Assembly: GCA_024516035.1 (NCBI GenBank)
Contig: CM044959.1
Coordinates: 20,418,525-20,482,524 of the forward strand
Length of the DNA stretch: 64,000 nucleotides
Source: Bactericera cockerelli
Lineage: Eukaryota; Arthropoda; Insecta; Hemiptera; Triozidae
Reading direction: 5' to 3'
Both the position numbers and the translations under genes were made by a program. Below the pieces are notes generated by a model. That model was not told the DNA's origin. It was given only the letters and a program-made list of their open reading frames with translations, and made no database searches. Shown here in pieces: positions 1-11,218 of this stretch (position 1 is its first letter; the number at the start of each line of letters is the position of its first letter).

Positions 1-1973
1 TTGAAATGTTTCGAAGACAAAACTTTCTTTCCAAACAAAATTCTTTGCAGGCAAGTTTTTTTTCTACGTATTTTGTCGTTTGCTGATTTTGAAAAGAAAA
101 ATGAAGCTTTTAGAGCTCCAAACAGTTTAACCCTTTGAAATTCACAACTAAAGTTACCTATATTAATAAATTATTTTCAAAAAATCACAATTATTATTTT
201 ATTGAAGATAATTATTTCTAGATGTACAATATTAGATCATCCAATCTCACATTAGCTTCTATGTTACGATCAAGGAATCTAAGACAACATCAATAACCTA
301 AGTTATTGTTAAGCGTTGGTTTTCCCTATCTTACACAGTACGCAATCCTTGACTTAGCGCCACAGAGGTATTAAAAAAACGTCTATTAATTCCACCCTAA
401 AATATGCAGGTATAATTTTTTATGGGTGTTACACAACTGTCTTTATTCAGAAATTTTGACATAGGTACTATAAAATGAAAAATAAAGCCTGATCGAGGCA
501 GTCAATTTTCTAATAATATATAATCTTCTGATATTGTTTTTAGTTTTAGTTTTGTGAACTACTGGTATGGTTCACTAATCTGGTTCATCGTGTTGCAAAG
601 GGTGAAAGGTGACATAGAAAACATAAGAGCAGATTAATGATATCGCCGACCAAACTTGTGTGCAGTGTTTTGTACTCAACGTTTGTTTCGTTTATTGTTT
701 TAAAAGTACACTTGAGTGTTGAAATGGGAACAGGTTGAAAGTTTAGTGAAACAAAAGGTAGCATAGCAATCCTATGAAACTATAGAGTTTTTCGACTTTT
801 TCGATTCATGACAGTAAAACCTGTTTCTTAAACAAAATATTATTGATATTGCTTAAACAAATTTTATGAAGACACATTTATAGAAATTTCAAGTCCTCTG
901 GAGAGATAACAGATAGACACAACTCAAGTAAAAAAATAAATATATACCTAGGTACCTACATAATTATGTATAAATATGTAAATAAAAATATATAGTTTGA
1001 AAAACCAAAAATGGTAGTTCTATTTTCAAATTATTCAGAAACTATTTTTTTGTTCTAGAATTCTTTACATCACTTTATTAAATTTGTTTCTGTTATTTCT
1101 CACTGTGAGAATTTCATTATAATTTGTATATCTCATTTTCTATAGAATATCGATTACCTAAATAAAAATTAATACAGTAAAAAAATCAAAACCCCATCTA
1201 CAGTCATCAACTTGTCATGCTTTATGAAATAATGTTGATGGTATTAGATATTTATTCATTTTACAAAAAATATACATGATTACAAAATTCTCAGAGGTAC
1301 AAATTAATAAACTAGTAGTTTTAAAATAAGCTTAAAAAAACTGCAAAATTATTCTAGAAACTATTCATGTTTAACGCTTCGTAGAAAAATGAACGGGAGA
1401 CAGCTAGTTGAAGAAAAAAAAAAAAAAAACAATTTTTCAGGTACAGAATTTTCGTTCAGAATTAATTCTGAAAAGTTAAAACTGCACAGCAATTTCCTCT
1501 GCAAAAAATTGGGGTTACTCATTCCGACCTCAATCCTCATTTCTTGTTGAACTTAAATTAATCCCACAGAAACTTATTTCCCTTAATTTTCATCTCCTAA
1601 TAAGGAAAGTTTTCTAACGGGAGAGTTTCCAACAAATCTTTTACCTATTCAAGTCACTTCGCTTTTTCCATCGAATGGATTTACTTCTACATAATACCAA
1701 ATTACCAAATTTTTGACCTAATTAACATCGAGGTCAGTCTATTATTATTATTATTGTACCATACACTTTTACAAGGATAGCCCCTACTGACAAACTATGA
1801 AACACTTTGCAAGTTATCTGAAATAAAATACGATTTCCAGCAAATGGAGGGTAAAACCCCTCCTGTCTACCTCAAGTCAGGACGTTATAACCAAATAGAA
1901 TCAATGGATATGAAAGGAGCCTAGACATTGGATCTTGGCGTCCATATAATCCTCTCACCACCGTGATTTAGGT
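1..1973. other. AT-rich sequence without recognisable genes
   Basis: No coding exon was recognised on either strand. It probably belongs to the SLO2 intron after the 5714-5878 exon. It holds one copy of a 90-bp repeat at about 313-402 and short A/T runs. A stretch at 1840-1880 (aatggagggtaaaacccctc) resembles the body of the 5S-derived SINE near 9.4 kb, but this is weak. Confidence 0.5.
313..402 (+). repeat. Dispersed 90-bp repeat, copy 1
   Basis: It shares the run tatcttacacagtacgcaat and then gacttagc-ccacagaggtatta-aaaaacgtctattaattcc with 5346-5440 in the same orientation. No terminal repeats or protein are recognised, so it is a fragment of an unknown dispersed element. Confidence 0.7.
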
Positions 1974-1981
1974 ATCAATAC
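1974..1981. repeat. 8-bp target-site duplication of hAT element, left
   Basis: The sequence atcaatac is repeated exactly at 4766-4773 directly outside the other terminus. Eight base pairs is the characteristic target duplication length of hAT transposons. Confidence 0.88.
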
Positions 1982-1992
1982 CAGAGTTGGGT

Positions 1993-2345
1993 AGATTGTA
2001 CTTGCAAGTACAAATTACAATTTTCAAGTACTTTACTTGGAATTGAAATCTCAAGTACAAGTACTAGTACTTGTGCTTGTAGTCAGTATAAATGCAAGTA
2101 CAAGTACAAGTACTTGTACTTGTGATAGACAAGTACAAGTACCAGTACTTGTTGAAAATACAAGTACTGTTGAAAATACAAGTACATGTACTTGGACTTT
2201 TGATAGACAAGTACAAGTAATTTTGGTTGTACTTGTAGTCAATATGATTGCAAGTACAATTACTAGTACTTGCGATAGGAACGACCAATTACATGTAATT
2301 GTACTTGAGTACTTGTGGTCAGTATATTTGCCTACCATACACTAG
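1993..2345. repeat. Subterminal CAAGTA/TACTTG array of the hAT element, left
   Basis: About 350 bp are built from repeated caagtac and gtacttg words, many forming the palindrome caagtacttg. Subterminal repeats of this kind are known transposase-binding sites in hAT elements, so a binding role is inferred. The reading frames here on both strands are products of the repeat. Confidence 0.85.
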
Positions 2346-2458
2346 TTTCCAAGAGAGATGGCCACTCAAAGTTTCATTGCTAGTAGCTATCATACACTGT
2401 CCTGTCCTCAGTCCTCATACTGTCACCAAAAGTTAAACAGTTCAGTTCAAATTTAGTC

Positions 2459-3110
2459 ATGTCTGACAGTGATATTAGTTCTTTTTTTGAATTAACATCA
2501 AACTCTGAAGAATCCAATCCCAACCCTTCAACTCTTGGATTAAAAAATTTAGATGGAAAATTTTTCTTCCTTGTTGAAAATAAGAGTGATGCTGCAAATA
2601 ATAAAGTTGTTGGTCTTTCAATGTCGAAATTAAAGGACAATATAGTGCTTCGACCAATTTTTTGAAATATCTCAAAAGAAAGCACGGACAAGATGCTGTT
2701 GTCCAATACAACATTCATGTCACAGAAAAAAGGAGATGCGTGCAGGGTTGGGCAAAAAAAACATTAAAACCAAGGTGACTTCAACTCTTTGTTGTCAAAA
2801 GCGTTCATAAACTCCATGATTCCATTTCGAGTTGTGGAGGACAAATGTTTTTGTGAGCTTTTGAACAAATTAAACATCCAGGACCAAGGGCTCACGATCC
2901 CGAGCAGGCAGTGTGTTGTGAGGACAACATTTGATTTGTTGAAAAGCAGTAAAGAGCGTATCCGACAGTTGCTGCGGAATACAACGCACGTCTGTGCAAC
3001 AGCCGACATATATTATGGTCGGGCAAGAAGCGCAGTTTTATGGGCGTCATGAAAGAAGATCTGCTGCACTTCAAAAATGCATTCTATTTACTATGGAATC
3101 TTTGTGTTCA
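2459..3110 (+). pseudogene. hAT transposase remnant with BED-type zinc finger
   Basis: The plus strand opens with MSDSDISSFFEL at 2459. After a frame change it reads TNFLKYLKRKHGQDAV near 2652-2700, the C-terminal half of a BED zinc finger. From 2789 it reads AFINSMIPFRVVEDKCFCEL, then PSRQCVVRTTFDLLKSS and HVCATADI, followed in another frame by KKRSFMGV. The last elements match the hAT transposase core (TADIW...KRSF.GV). Frameshifts and stops separate the parts, and no C-terminal hAT dimerisation domain was recognised. Confidence 0.72.
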
Positions 3111-3205
3111 TTGTTCGAGTTCCCAGCTCAGATTATTTTAAGAGTAGTTTTAAGTAATTATGAAAAATAATAAATATGAAATCCTATTGACCGTATAAAG
3201 AATTT

Positions 3206-3405
3206 AATAATATTGTCTTATTTATATTGCCGGATTAGAACTATTAAGTCCCATTATTCCAGCAGTAAGCCCATGACGTATTATTATGTGGTATTGTGGT
3301 AAAAACCCTAAATGGGAGGAACACGTGACATGTCCCGGCTGGGTTTCGAACCCACGACCGCTGGATTCACACAGTGTCGCCTTTTGCAACTGAATAGGAA
3401 CACTA
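3206..3405 (-). mobile_element. tRNA-derived SINE, family 1 (reverse), nested in the hAT element
   Basis: Read on the minus strand it carries a B-box-like ggtcgtgggttcgaaaccca and then the family-1 body: catgtcacgtgttcctcccattt..., taataatacgtcatgggctt, actgctggaataatgggact. It ends in an AT-rich tail at the low-coordinate side. The A-box end is eroded. It matches copies at 25930 and 58081. Confidence 0.82.
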
Positions 3406-3564
3406 TTAATGGCTGGGTCGAGGTGCTCCTAATACTACTTCTTAGCTCATGTGGATGTAAGACATCTCTATAAAAATGTCTCAGAATTGACCCCCCCAAA
3501 ACCATTATCGTTTTGTCCAGAAAAATTATAAAAAGTTCAAAAAGGCATTGCTGTCCAGCAGTAC

Positions 3565-3645
3565 GGCCATGCCTTAGTAAATTTGAAATTTAGTCCCGTT
3601 GCAAAGCACGGGCAAACGGCTGGTTATATATATTTCAGGATAATA
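3565..3645 (+). repeat. Dispersed repeat ending in a cggctggtta motif
   Basis: The stretch atgccttag...aaatttagtccc...aacggctggttatatat is repeated in diverged form at 29578-29655. It is the end of an unknown transposon or retroelement. Confidence 0.5.
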
Positions 3646-3785
3646 TGTATGTATGTTTCGGAAAAGCTTAACTTTAGAAGGTGATGGAATTTTTCAATTA
3701 TGTAAAGTTTTTTTTCATGATGATCATAGTAGGAAAACATAGGTATAAAGTATATTTATTTATAAATAATAAATATAAAAAAATC

Positions 3786-4105
3786 AACAATAAAATACGG
3801 GCATTCCCGCACTATCTTCATAAGGAAGGGCCATCACTTTCTTTCTTGTTCCTCTGAGCCTAAGCGATGTTGCCCTAATGATCGAATATTGCTCCTGAGT
3901 CTTCACACTCTTCACCCATGCTAAGACTGATGAAAACGCCTTATTCCACTTGGCACTCAAAACATTTGCCATCCTTCTTAAATATATCTCACATTCTCTG
4001 TGGAAGACTCCTTCTACACTACATACAAGAGGAGTAAAAGAACCTCTTGAATGTAAAGTTCTAAGAAGTGCCCTATGGCCCGTCTCATGTAAACAAACTT
4101 ATATT
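3786..4105 (-). pseudogene. Unidentified protein remnant, probably transposon-derived
   Basis: On the minus strand a frame without internal stops runs about 106 codons and includes HETGHRALLRTLHSRGSF, ECEIYLRRMANVLSAKWNKA, then SIIRATSLRLRGTRKK and YEDSAGMP. The composition looks protein-like and not low-complexity. It lies inside the hAT element but does not resemble hAT transposase. I think it is the C-terminal end of a retroelement polyprotein nested in the hAT, but I cannot name the family. Confidence 0.4.
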
Positions 4106-4329
4106 GCGACTTGGCTGGCCCTTCCGACTAAGGAATATTAAACCTATCATTAAAACCTATCCGGACCCTAGTAAAATGCCAACAAGAATACTTTTTGGTT
4201 TCATACAGTGCAAAACAATATTTTGAACCTTTTTCAATAAAAATTGAAATAATCGCTGAAATACAGGGTGTAACATTTTTGAATTCTGACCCTACCAGCT
4301 CCTTTAAATTGTATTGGATGGACTTTAGA

Positions 4330-4745
4330 TTCAAGTACTTGTACTTTAATGCACGAGTACAATTAATTGTACTTGTATCTGTACTTGCTGGAAATGGGAT
4401 TACAAGTACTTGTACTTGTTCTCACAAATACAAGTCCAAGTACTTGTATTTGTACTTGCTGAAGGTGGAATTACAATATAAAAGTACTTGTACTTGTACT
4501 CAAAGTACAAGTACAAGTACTTGTATTTGTACTTGCTGAATTTGGGATTACAATGTAAAAGTACTTGTACTTGTGCTCACAAGTACAAGTACAAGTACTT
4601 GTATTTGTACTTGCTGAAGGCAGGTATCTACTAAAGGCTTTTAAAACATTCTTTGCGCTCAGGTGAAACTTTTTCTGATGTTTTGAGTCAAAAAGTGTTT
4701 CAAGTACTTCAAGTACTTGTGGACAGTAATTCAAGTACCAATGTA
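4330..4745. repeat. Subterminal CAAGTA/TACTTG array of the hAT element, right
   Basis: It is the mirror counterpart of the array at 1993-2345, with three longer internal repeats of the form acaagtacttgtatttgtacttgctgaa. The right array is longer and more regular than the left, suggesting recent tandem expansion. Confidence 0.85.
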
Positions 4746-4765
4746 CTTAAGTACTCCCAACTCTG

Positions 4766-4773
4766 ATCAATAC
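4766..4773. repeat. 8-bp target-site duplication of hAT element, right
   Basis: Exact repeat of atcaatac found at 1974-1981. Confidence 0.88.
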
Positions 4774-5345
4774 CTATCTCACGGACACGGAATTAAATTA
4801 TTAGTAGGTATAAGCTGAGGCTGGATTCTAAATTTTATGCCTCCTCTTTGCAACGTCACGATCAGCAACAAAAGCATCAGCAACAACAATGGCTATCACC
4901 ACTAATACTAACATACTCGGAACAGGATGCAAGATACCAGAACTGCACAACACCAAACAGCCAAACACTCTTGGTCTACAAGAGAGAAACCCTCTAATCA
5001 AAAGGATTAAAATTCATGGATGTCTTCTCTAGATGAATGATACCAAAAGATGAAGTTGAGCTATCGTAAGCTGCCCGTTACTAGGCATACCATGGCTTCA
5101 TTATAGAAATCCAGCCTTACTCAGCTTACTCTTAAAATCTACAAATCTCTCTTTCAATTTTCAAATTTCTTTCTAATCACACTCTCTTAATGCATAATTT
5201 AAACAAAATTTGACGGTTGAAAGGGAGATTAGGGGCTTTTGAAAGTGAGAATGCTTTATATGATGCACTTTTTTGCTCCGTTTTTCCAAATGAAATTAAA
5301 GACGGAATTAATAGACAAATTCTATATCACATCAAGTCATATCTA

Positions 5346-5440
5346 AGCGTCGGCGTCGGTTTTAACTATCTTACACAGTACGCAATCAGTGACTTAGCAC
5401 CACAGAGGTATTACAAAAACGTCTATTAATTCCGCCCTTA
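5346..5440 (+). repeat. Dispersed 90-bp repeat, copy 2
   Basis: It is homologous to 313-402. It ends just before a tRNA-derived SINE of family 3 that begins near 5490, so the two may belong to one composite insertion. Confidence 0.7.
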
Positions 5441-5489
5441 ATCTCACTGACTGAAACATTGCTTCGCAACACTTCCCATTTAATACTGA

Positions 5490-5645
5490 CCTCAGTGGCT
5501 TGTTCGATAAGGCAGCGGACTTGTAACCTGGAGGTCGGTGGTTCAAGTCCCGGTTTCAGCGTAGATTTAATAAAAGCGAGTTTGAGTAGTTGTGATATCA
5601 CGAAAGTGAATAACACAAATATGATATCTCACTTCCCATTTAAAA
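5490..5645 (+). mobile_element. tRNA-derived SINE, family 3
   Basis: The tRNA-like head has an A-box-like cctcagtggcttgttcgataaggc, an anticodon-loop-like acttgtaac, and the B box ggtggttcaagtcccgg. The family body follows: tttcagcgtagattta, gatatcacgaaagtga, aacacaaatatgata. Other copies are at 37909 and 55105. The acceptor stem is not preserved, so this is not called a tRNA gene. Confidence 0.8.
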
Positions 5646-5713
5646 TTCAAGACAGAGTGTTGCAAAACGTTGCGAGACAAAATGTTGCTCTCACTGAGAT
5701 CCCGGCTACTCAC

Positions 5714-5878
5714 CTGCAACAGAGGGTGGGCGTAGAACTCGTTGAGGAAGTCCATGATGGTGTCTGCATGCAGGGTAGTGCTGCAGACGACCACGTGCTT
5801 CTCCGACTGAGCCCTGTGTGAGGAATAGGAGCCCCCCAGCTTCTGCCGTTCCATCCAGGTGAACGCAAGTTGCTCGAA
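5714..5878 (-). CDS. SLO2: SLO2 exon: S6-RCK1 linker and start of RCK1
   Basis: The 165-bp, phase-0 exon encodes residues 273-327. It starts [20 protein letters not shown] (post-S6 linker) and continues with [20 protein letters not shown], the first beta-strand and turn of the RCK1 Rossmann-like gating domain, ending [14 protein letters not shown]. The acceptor is ccccag|TT and the donor is TTGCAG|gtgagt. The next RCK1 exon, expected to begin near D(Y/F)YVV, was not seen between 1 and 5713 on the minus strand. Confidence 0.96.
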
Positions 5879-5996
5879 CTGGGGAATGAAACATATTATA
5901 TTATAAGGAGCACTCTATTTTCCAGGCCATTGTCCTTGATGAAGGAATGAATAATTAATTTAATTGGCCAGTAGCCATTTCTTCAATGTCCCTTCC

Positions 5997-6217
5997 AACG
6001 TCACTTTAACAGTGGTTTTATCATGACGGGGGTTTACGCTGAAAAATCACAAACTAGCTAATCAAATTAACCTCACCCATACTCAGTGAGGCCGGGAAGA
6101 GCCAGCTTCTATTTGACTGCTCATCTATACAAGTCCTAAACTCGCTGGACGTTGCTTGACTTCAGTGTGGACAGAACAAGAACTGGTGTATTCAACTTTC
6201 CATCGACCGACGCTGGC
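5997..6217 (-). mobile_element. 5S rRNA-derived SINE (reverse)
   Basis: Minus-strand reading begins gccagcgtcggtcgatg and contains gaagtcaagcaacgtccagc, which aligns with the internal 5S rRNA element around gaaattaagcagcgtc. The body ends near the family tail cgtc-atgataaaaccactg. The middle carries a small insertion relative to the copy at 18327-18520. Confidence 0.68.
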
Positions 6218-6639
6218 TCATTAGCAATTTTAGTGTGTACAAAGTTGTCCGTTAAGTTCTTCATTTAATTCCTTCATCAAGCAAAACGCTAGTTTTGCAA
6301 CACCAAGAAAAACAAAACGAGCGTGCTATACTTACGCTAAACCGAGTTCGTATATATTTTCTTTTGTAATTTCCACCTTCTTAAACAAAACTTTTTAATT
6401 TTTTCTCTTCATATTCGTGTTTGCCTCGTCGAATAGAAGATGATTACTTTTTATTTGACCCTTTTCTGATACCTCTAACCGCTTTTACGAGCACCCCCAA
6501 AATTAGTAAAAAATTCATACTTTATTTTTTTTTTTTTTTTCCGCATTCGGCTTACCACGGGCATATGGTTCAAGTTTATGCTATGCCATTTTGTTTATGA
6601 GTTCATAATGCTTGCAGCTCGAGGTTTTTTAACAAAAAA

Positions 6640-8110
6640 AACTTCCGCGGTCACTCGGCGGCGCTTTGGCGGTAACGCCTATATCTCGAATACCGCTAAA
6701 GATAGAAAGCTGAAACTTTGTATGTTATTTATTTGATGAATTTACAGCTTTTTTAATTCTATACAATTTTTATATAATTATAACCATTTATGAGTTCTAA
6801 CATTTTTTGTTGATTTTTGACGTTCACCGACTTCTCTTCACGTAATCACATGAATCGCTATTAAGGCTTTATTCTATTGAGCTGAAACTTTCAGGATATA
6901 TTTCTGAGTCTTGGCAGATGATTCCTCGTCAGAATAGCCATCTTCAAAAAATGTACTGTTTTTGAGTTATGAGCTCCTAGAGTCATTGGTAGCGCACAGT
7001 ATAATTTCGATTAGAGTACCTATGTTCTCCGAGTCTCGGAGATTCCTCCGGATACCGGGATTTCCTCAAATTTGTATGTTCTTTCTTTGATAAATTTAGA
7101 GCTTATTTTATTCTATACATTTTTTATGTTATTATAACTATTAATGAGTTATAACACTTTTTGTTGTATTTGACGTTCACCGACCTCTCTTCACGTAATC
7201 ACATGAATCGCTATGAAGGCTTCTTTGTACCGAGCTGAAACTTTCAGGATATATTTCTGAGTCTTGGCATATGATTCCTCGTCAGAATAGCTATCTTCGA
7301 AAAATTTACGGTTTTCGTATAAGCTCCTAAAGTCACTGGTAGCGCAGAATACAATATTGAGAATCTATTCAGAGTCTCGGACCTCAGAGTTCAGAATACC
7401 GAAATATGTATTTCACTCGTAAATGAAATGGAATAAAGTTATTGTCTTTTTTCGATTTTGGGTATTTTAACACTAGATTCAAATTCACTTGTAAAAGTCA
7501 TCTTAAATTTTAGCTTATTGTAGTGTGAGGCTTGCAAACCGAGACTCGTTTAATGTGAGTTCCGACAATTTAGCCACCATATGGAAAATACAAAATTGTA
7601 CATTGTTAGCCATTACTTAATATTATGTGGTCAAAAAATATACAGTAAAATCCAAGTGTGAATGGAATTATACCTGAAAGTTTCAGCTCCAATAAAAATT
7701 ATACATATTAGATTGATAATTGCATGCACATATTGCATAGTGCATAGAAACGGACAAGTGCCGCTTCAGTTTAAGGTAGACTCACTTCTTTATTCTTCGT
7801 TCGCAATAGGCGATATTACTAGTCGATCATGCTGATCAGAGCTCACGTCAGAGCTCACATGATGTTGTCAAAAACTATACCGGAAAGTCCATTCAATAAA
7901 CATTGCGAAGCACGGATGAAAGAGCTAAACCCTGAAATTTTCAGTTCGGTGAACGAAAAATTGCAGCTTTTATCGTGATAAGCCATTTCGATCCAAATTT
8001 TAGCCTAGCTCGAAGTTACTTAACATGATGTCCAAAAACTATACAGTAAAGTCCAAGTTTTATTTTAACAATCCTGAAAGTTTCAGCGCGATTGGACTAC
8101 GATTATTGGC
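6640..8110. repeat. Diverged tandem/inverted repeat region with CTGAAAGTTTCAG words
   Basis: Two direct copies of about 150 bp lie at 6815-6960 and 7155-7300, sharing tgacgttcaccgac, cttcacgtaatcacatgaat and gctgaaactttcaggatata. From 7620 to 8110 related phrases recur, including cctgaaagtttcagc and tatacagtaaagtccaag, two of them as near-palindromes. No coding potential is seen. It is probably one or more old transposons. Confidence 0.6.
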
Positions 8111-9239
8111 AAGTTTCAAAAATTAGAAAAATGCTTTGAACTTGCCAAGATTTTTAATGTTAATTTTTAGCGTTGGTAAATAGCAGAATAATGGGAAATG
8201 TCATGTCCAATCCTCAGTTTGATTTCTGTGCTTGAGACTCCTTTCTGCCATGGGCAAATGATTTTTAGTTTAGGAGAACTTGGCATTCATTTGATATCAG
8301 TTCCTTTTTAGGCACTTTTTTTTGAGGTAATTGTTTTTGAAGGATTTTAATTTTCTTGGTGTCTTTTGCACATGGAGTGTATTTTTGGCGGTAAATGACT
8401 TCGAGAAGTCCATAAATGACTATGTAATGTTCTTTTAAAACTTATTAATGAAGATTACAAAAAATGCATTTTTAATATGCTAAAAAAAATTCACCTGCAA
8501 TAATAACTGTGCATCTATCATCATATTATTTACATAATAATACCTTCTACTTTACTTTTCACTTTCGATCGTAAAATGTATACAGCCATTGTGGAGTTTT
8601 TCCCCATAGAACAGTTACTTTTTTCTACAAAGATTTGTCATAAAAAACAACTTCATTGATTTTAATAAAGACTTCTTCGAGAAAAGATATAAGATAAAAG
8701 ACGAAAACAATACCTTTCCACTACACTAAGGATTAACAGTTCTTCATGAAAGTACATGAAGACATTGAAGAAACTATAACAGGCAGAGAACAATGAACTG
8801 GAAGTAAAATTGCAGATAAAAAGAAAATGACTGAACACAACTGTAAACATTGAGGAACATTCAATGGATGGAAAGATACAGAAAAAGAAAAAGGATATAA
8901 AAAGAATCTCTTGTTATGCGGCAATGAACTATGAAAACATAGATAGAACGTTTCGAGTGTCACAGGTAGGATTGGATTCCGTGAGCCTTTATGCTCAGAA
9001 ATGTCATTGTATCTGACAGGAAATAATAAAACCTTTCAAATTGTAAAACTTTGAATGCCTCGTACTCCGTGATAGAACCAAGTTTTATTGGAATTTGAAA
9101 CACAAATGCTAGTATTGCAGCTAAATTTACCGAGGCGTTTATAAATGGACCTATATTTCTTCATAAGAAAACTTCAGTAAACTAACAAAAACTGGTTCAT
9201 TAAACAGACTGGGTGAGGTTATTATTATTATTAAGCATA

Positions 9240-9355
9240 TTGGATCAAGTTTTATTTACATAGACTATAATAATACATATGTACATAGAAATTGAGATTA
9301 ATAAAACAAAACTTGTTCAAGGGCGGTGCTAATGCCAACGTCATTCTCTTCCGCA
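9240..9355 (+). repeat. Dispersed repeat paired with 14818-14945
   Basis: Both copies start attggatcaag-ttt and share acaataat/ataataagttat-like AT sequence, then ctg-tcaagggcggtg-ta-tgcc followed by ggcattctctt. At 9355 this copy runs directly into a 5S-derived SINE tail, so the two may be parts of one element. Confidence 0.55.
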
Positions 9356-9472
9356 CTGTTAATGTGGGTAGCAAGTTTGTGAGTTTCCTACGAATGGAGG
9401 GTAACAACCCCGTCGTGATATGACCAATTGACCATGCAATTGAAAGCGACGTTAAACCCAAATTACAAAAAA
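9356..9472 (+). mobile_element. 5S-derived SINE, tail portion
   Basis: It contains gtgggtagcaagtttgtgag, then cgtcgtgatatgacc and the family end gaaagcgacgttaaacccaa before an A-run. The 5S-like head is absent or replaced. The tail matches 18327-18520 (reverse) and 26486-26556. Confidence 0.65.
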
Positions 9473-9769
9473 ATACTGTTTCCAGTCATTCTCTCATTAA
9501 TTACCTCTCATTTTTATACAGGATTCAAAGCACAAAATATTGTGTATTAAAATATGATAGTTAGGTAAGGAATTATAACATTAATAAAATACATAAATCG
9601 ACACATTTTTTGTTGCTGTTGAAATAACAAAAATGAGGGAAAATATAAAGAAACTTGGATACCCCATATTTAAAAAAAAGAAAACAAACAAAGCTATGAA
9701 ATTAAAACTAGTTTAATTAACAAGCAGGTGATGTGAGGAACTCATACGAATAAACAGTGAGAGAATAAG

Positions 9770-10345
9770 GTCAGAGGAGATTACTGGACCAAGAGAAGGG
9801 AGGGGGGTTTGGGATATGGAAATCCCTGGGATGATTAATTAATGAGAGGTACGAGCTACCTGTGAATGAGGAGAGAGAGAGAGAGAGCGAGAGAGAGAAG
9901 GGAGGAATAGAAAGAGAAAGGAAACACCGGGAAAGGAAATGAAATAGCTGAGCCTTTTTTTTTAAATTATAATACAAAAAACTGTTTTCCGTATGTTCCT
10001 GAAAACGTACATGGGAAGAAAGAGAGAGAGAGAGAGAGTGCAAAAGTGAAAAATGAGGGAATGAAATGAAAGGAGAGACCCATAGAAGAAAAATGGGGAA
10101 AGAGAATGGGAATGAAAATAAGAGTTTGGGGAAGTAGAGGTAGGGAAGAAATTGGGGGAGATATTGGAGGAGGAAAAATGAAGGGTGAGAGAAATGGGAT
10201 GGAATGGACGGAGAAGGAGATGGATGAGAAAGAGATGGTATGGGATAGAGGGAGAAGGACATGGATGAGAAAGAGATGGTATGGGATGTAGGGAAAGGAA
10301 GAGGGATGAGAAAGAGATGGCATGGAATGGAGAGGAAGAAAACCT
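9770..10345 (+). repeat. Purine-rich tract (GA/GGA)
   Basis: Imperfect gaga and ggatgagaaagagatggtatgg repeats on the plus strand. The long serine/proline-rich frames on the opposite strand are low-complexity artefacts of this composition and are not called genes. Confidence 0.8.
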
Positions 10346-10640
10346 TTCCGGAGCTCAGCACGTCACATCAAATGCCGAATAATTAATTACTCGGGCAGAA
10401 CTGCAGCATACCTAACAATTCCATAGCCTTGGTTTAATATTTTCTTTCAGTGTCCACACATGACCCACAACTGTTAACAATCCTCACAATGCGAATGATT
10501 GAGTGGGGAAAAAATAAGACACGTAGGATAGAGCTCTGCCATAAGTTATGTTATGCAGATCATTGAATGGATACCTACTGGCTGTATGGAATGGCCTTGC
10601 CTACCAATGCCAAAAAAAAAAAAAGAATGGATACATTTTA

Positions 10641-10795
10641 ACAAGGTTTGCTCTATAGTAGTGAATGCTGGTCCTGGACCTTCTTTATCTAGAACCTACT
10701 CAAGCCAGATGCATACAAACAAACAAGATGAGGATTGAGGATGCTCAGACAGATTGCTGGAGTGATACTCAAAAACCAAATTGAAAACAGTTAAG
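10641..10795 (+). pseudogene. C-terminal remnant of a LINE reverse transcriptase
   Basis: With frameshifts the plus strand reads LLYSSECWSW, then LKPDAYKQT, and LRMLRQIAGVILKNQIEN. This matches the common end of many LINE reverse transcriptases (LLYGSExW...RMLRWIxGVTxxDRIxN). It is short and broken, with no endonuclease or catalytic YxDD segment nearby. Confidence 0.55.
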
Positions 10796-10857
10796 TATAT
10801 CGCAGGAAGTCAGGAAGTGTAAGATTAACACTGAAAACAAAAGAGGATAGGTATCTA

Positions 10858-11005
10858 TAATAATAATACTCTTTAATGGAAGGTAACCACCAGGCGAGGT
10901 TAATGCTCAAAGTATTTTCTAACACCTAACCCTCAGAGTCTTATTATTATGTGGTCCCAATCTCAAATTATTGAGGAAAAATTCGTGCACTGGGTGGTAT
11001 TCTAC
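10858..11005 (-). mobile_element. tRNA-derived SINE, family 2, truncated (reverse)
   Basis: It shares ctttaatggaaggtaaccac, then gcgaggttaatgct, aacctaaccctcagagt-ttattattatgtggtc and cactgggtgg with 27708-27933. The tRNA-like head is cut off after the actgggtgg region. It lies about 200 bp downstream of the SLO2 pore exon. Confidence 0.75.
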
Positions 11006-11218
11006 CTATGTATGAAACTATGTATAATTAATTAAATTTAAATAGATAGTTTATCGGGTTGATGGCAGAGATTCCCTCAGGCAATAATCACGCCCTTTGT
11101 CAATATTATTCTTGTCAACAAATACTTAATTATTAATATTACTATGACAGTTTGTTACATGGGTTTTATTCATTAGCCCTAGAATATTAATCCTGTTCAT
11201 TAACTCTAGAAAGCTCAC

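Larger units (their letters stand above)
1982..4765 (+). mobile_element. hAT-superfamily DNA transposon, complete ends, decayed interior
   Basis: The 2,784-bp element starts cagagttggg and ends cccaactctg, a 10-bp perfect terminal inverted repeat, and is flanked by the 8-bp duplication atcaatac. Both subterminal regions are dense in CAAGTAC/GTACTTG words. The interior holds a broken BED-finger and hAT transposase remnant (2459-3110), a reversed tRNA SINE (3206-3405), and other transposon debris (3540-4140). Ends and duplication support hAT; the protein remnant agrees. The element is not autonomous now. Confidence 0.88.

Noticed and set aside
1993..2345. Frames of 102 and 95 codons rich in Val/Leu/Thr/Ser
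   Set aside because: Translation of the CAAGTAC array of the hAT element.
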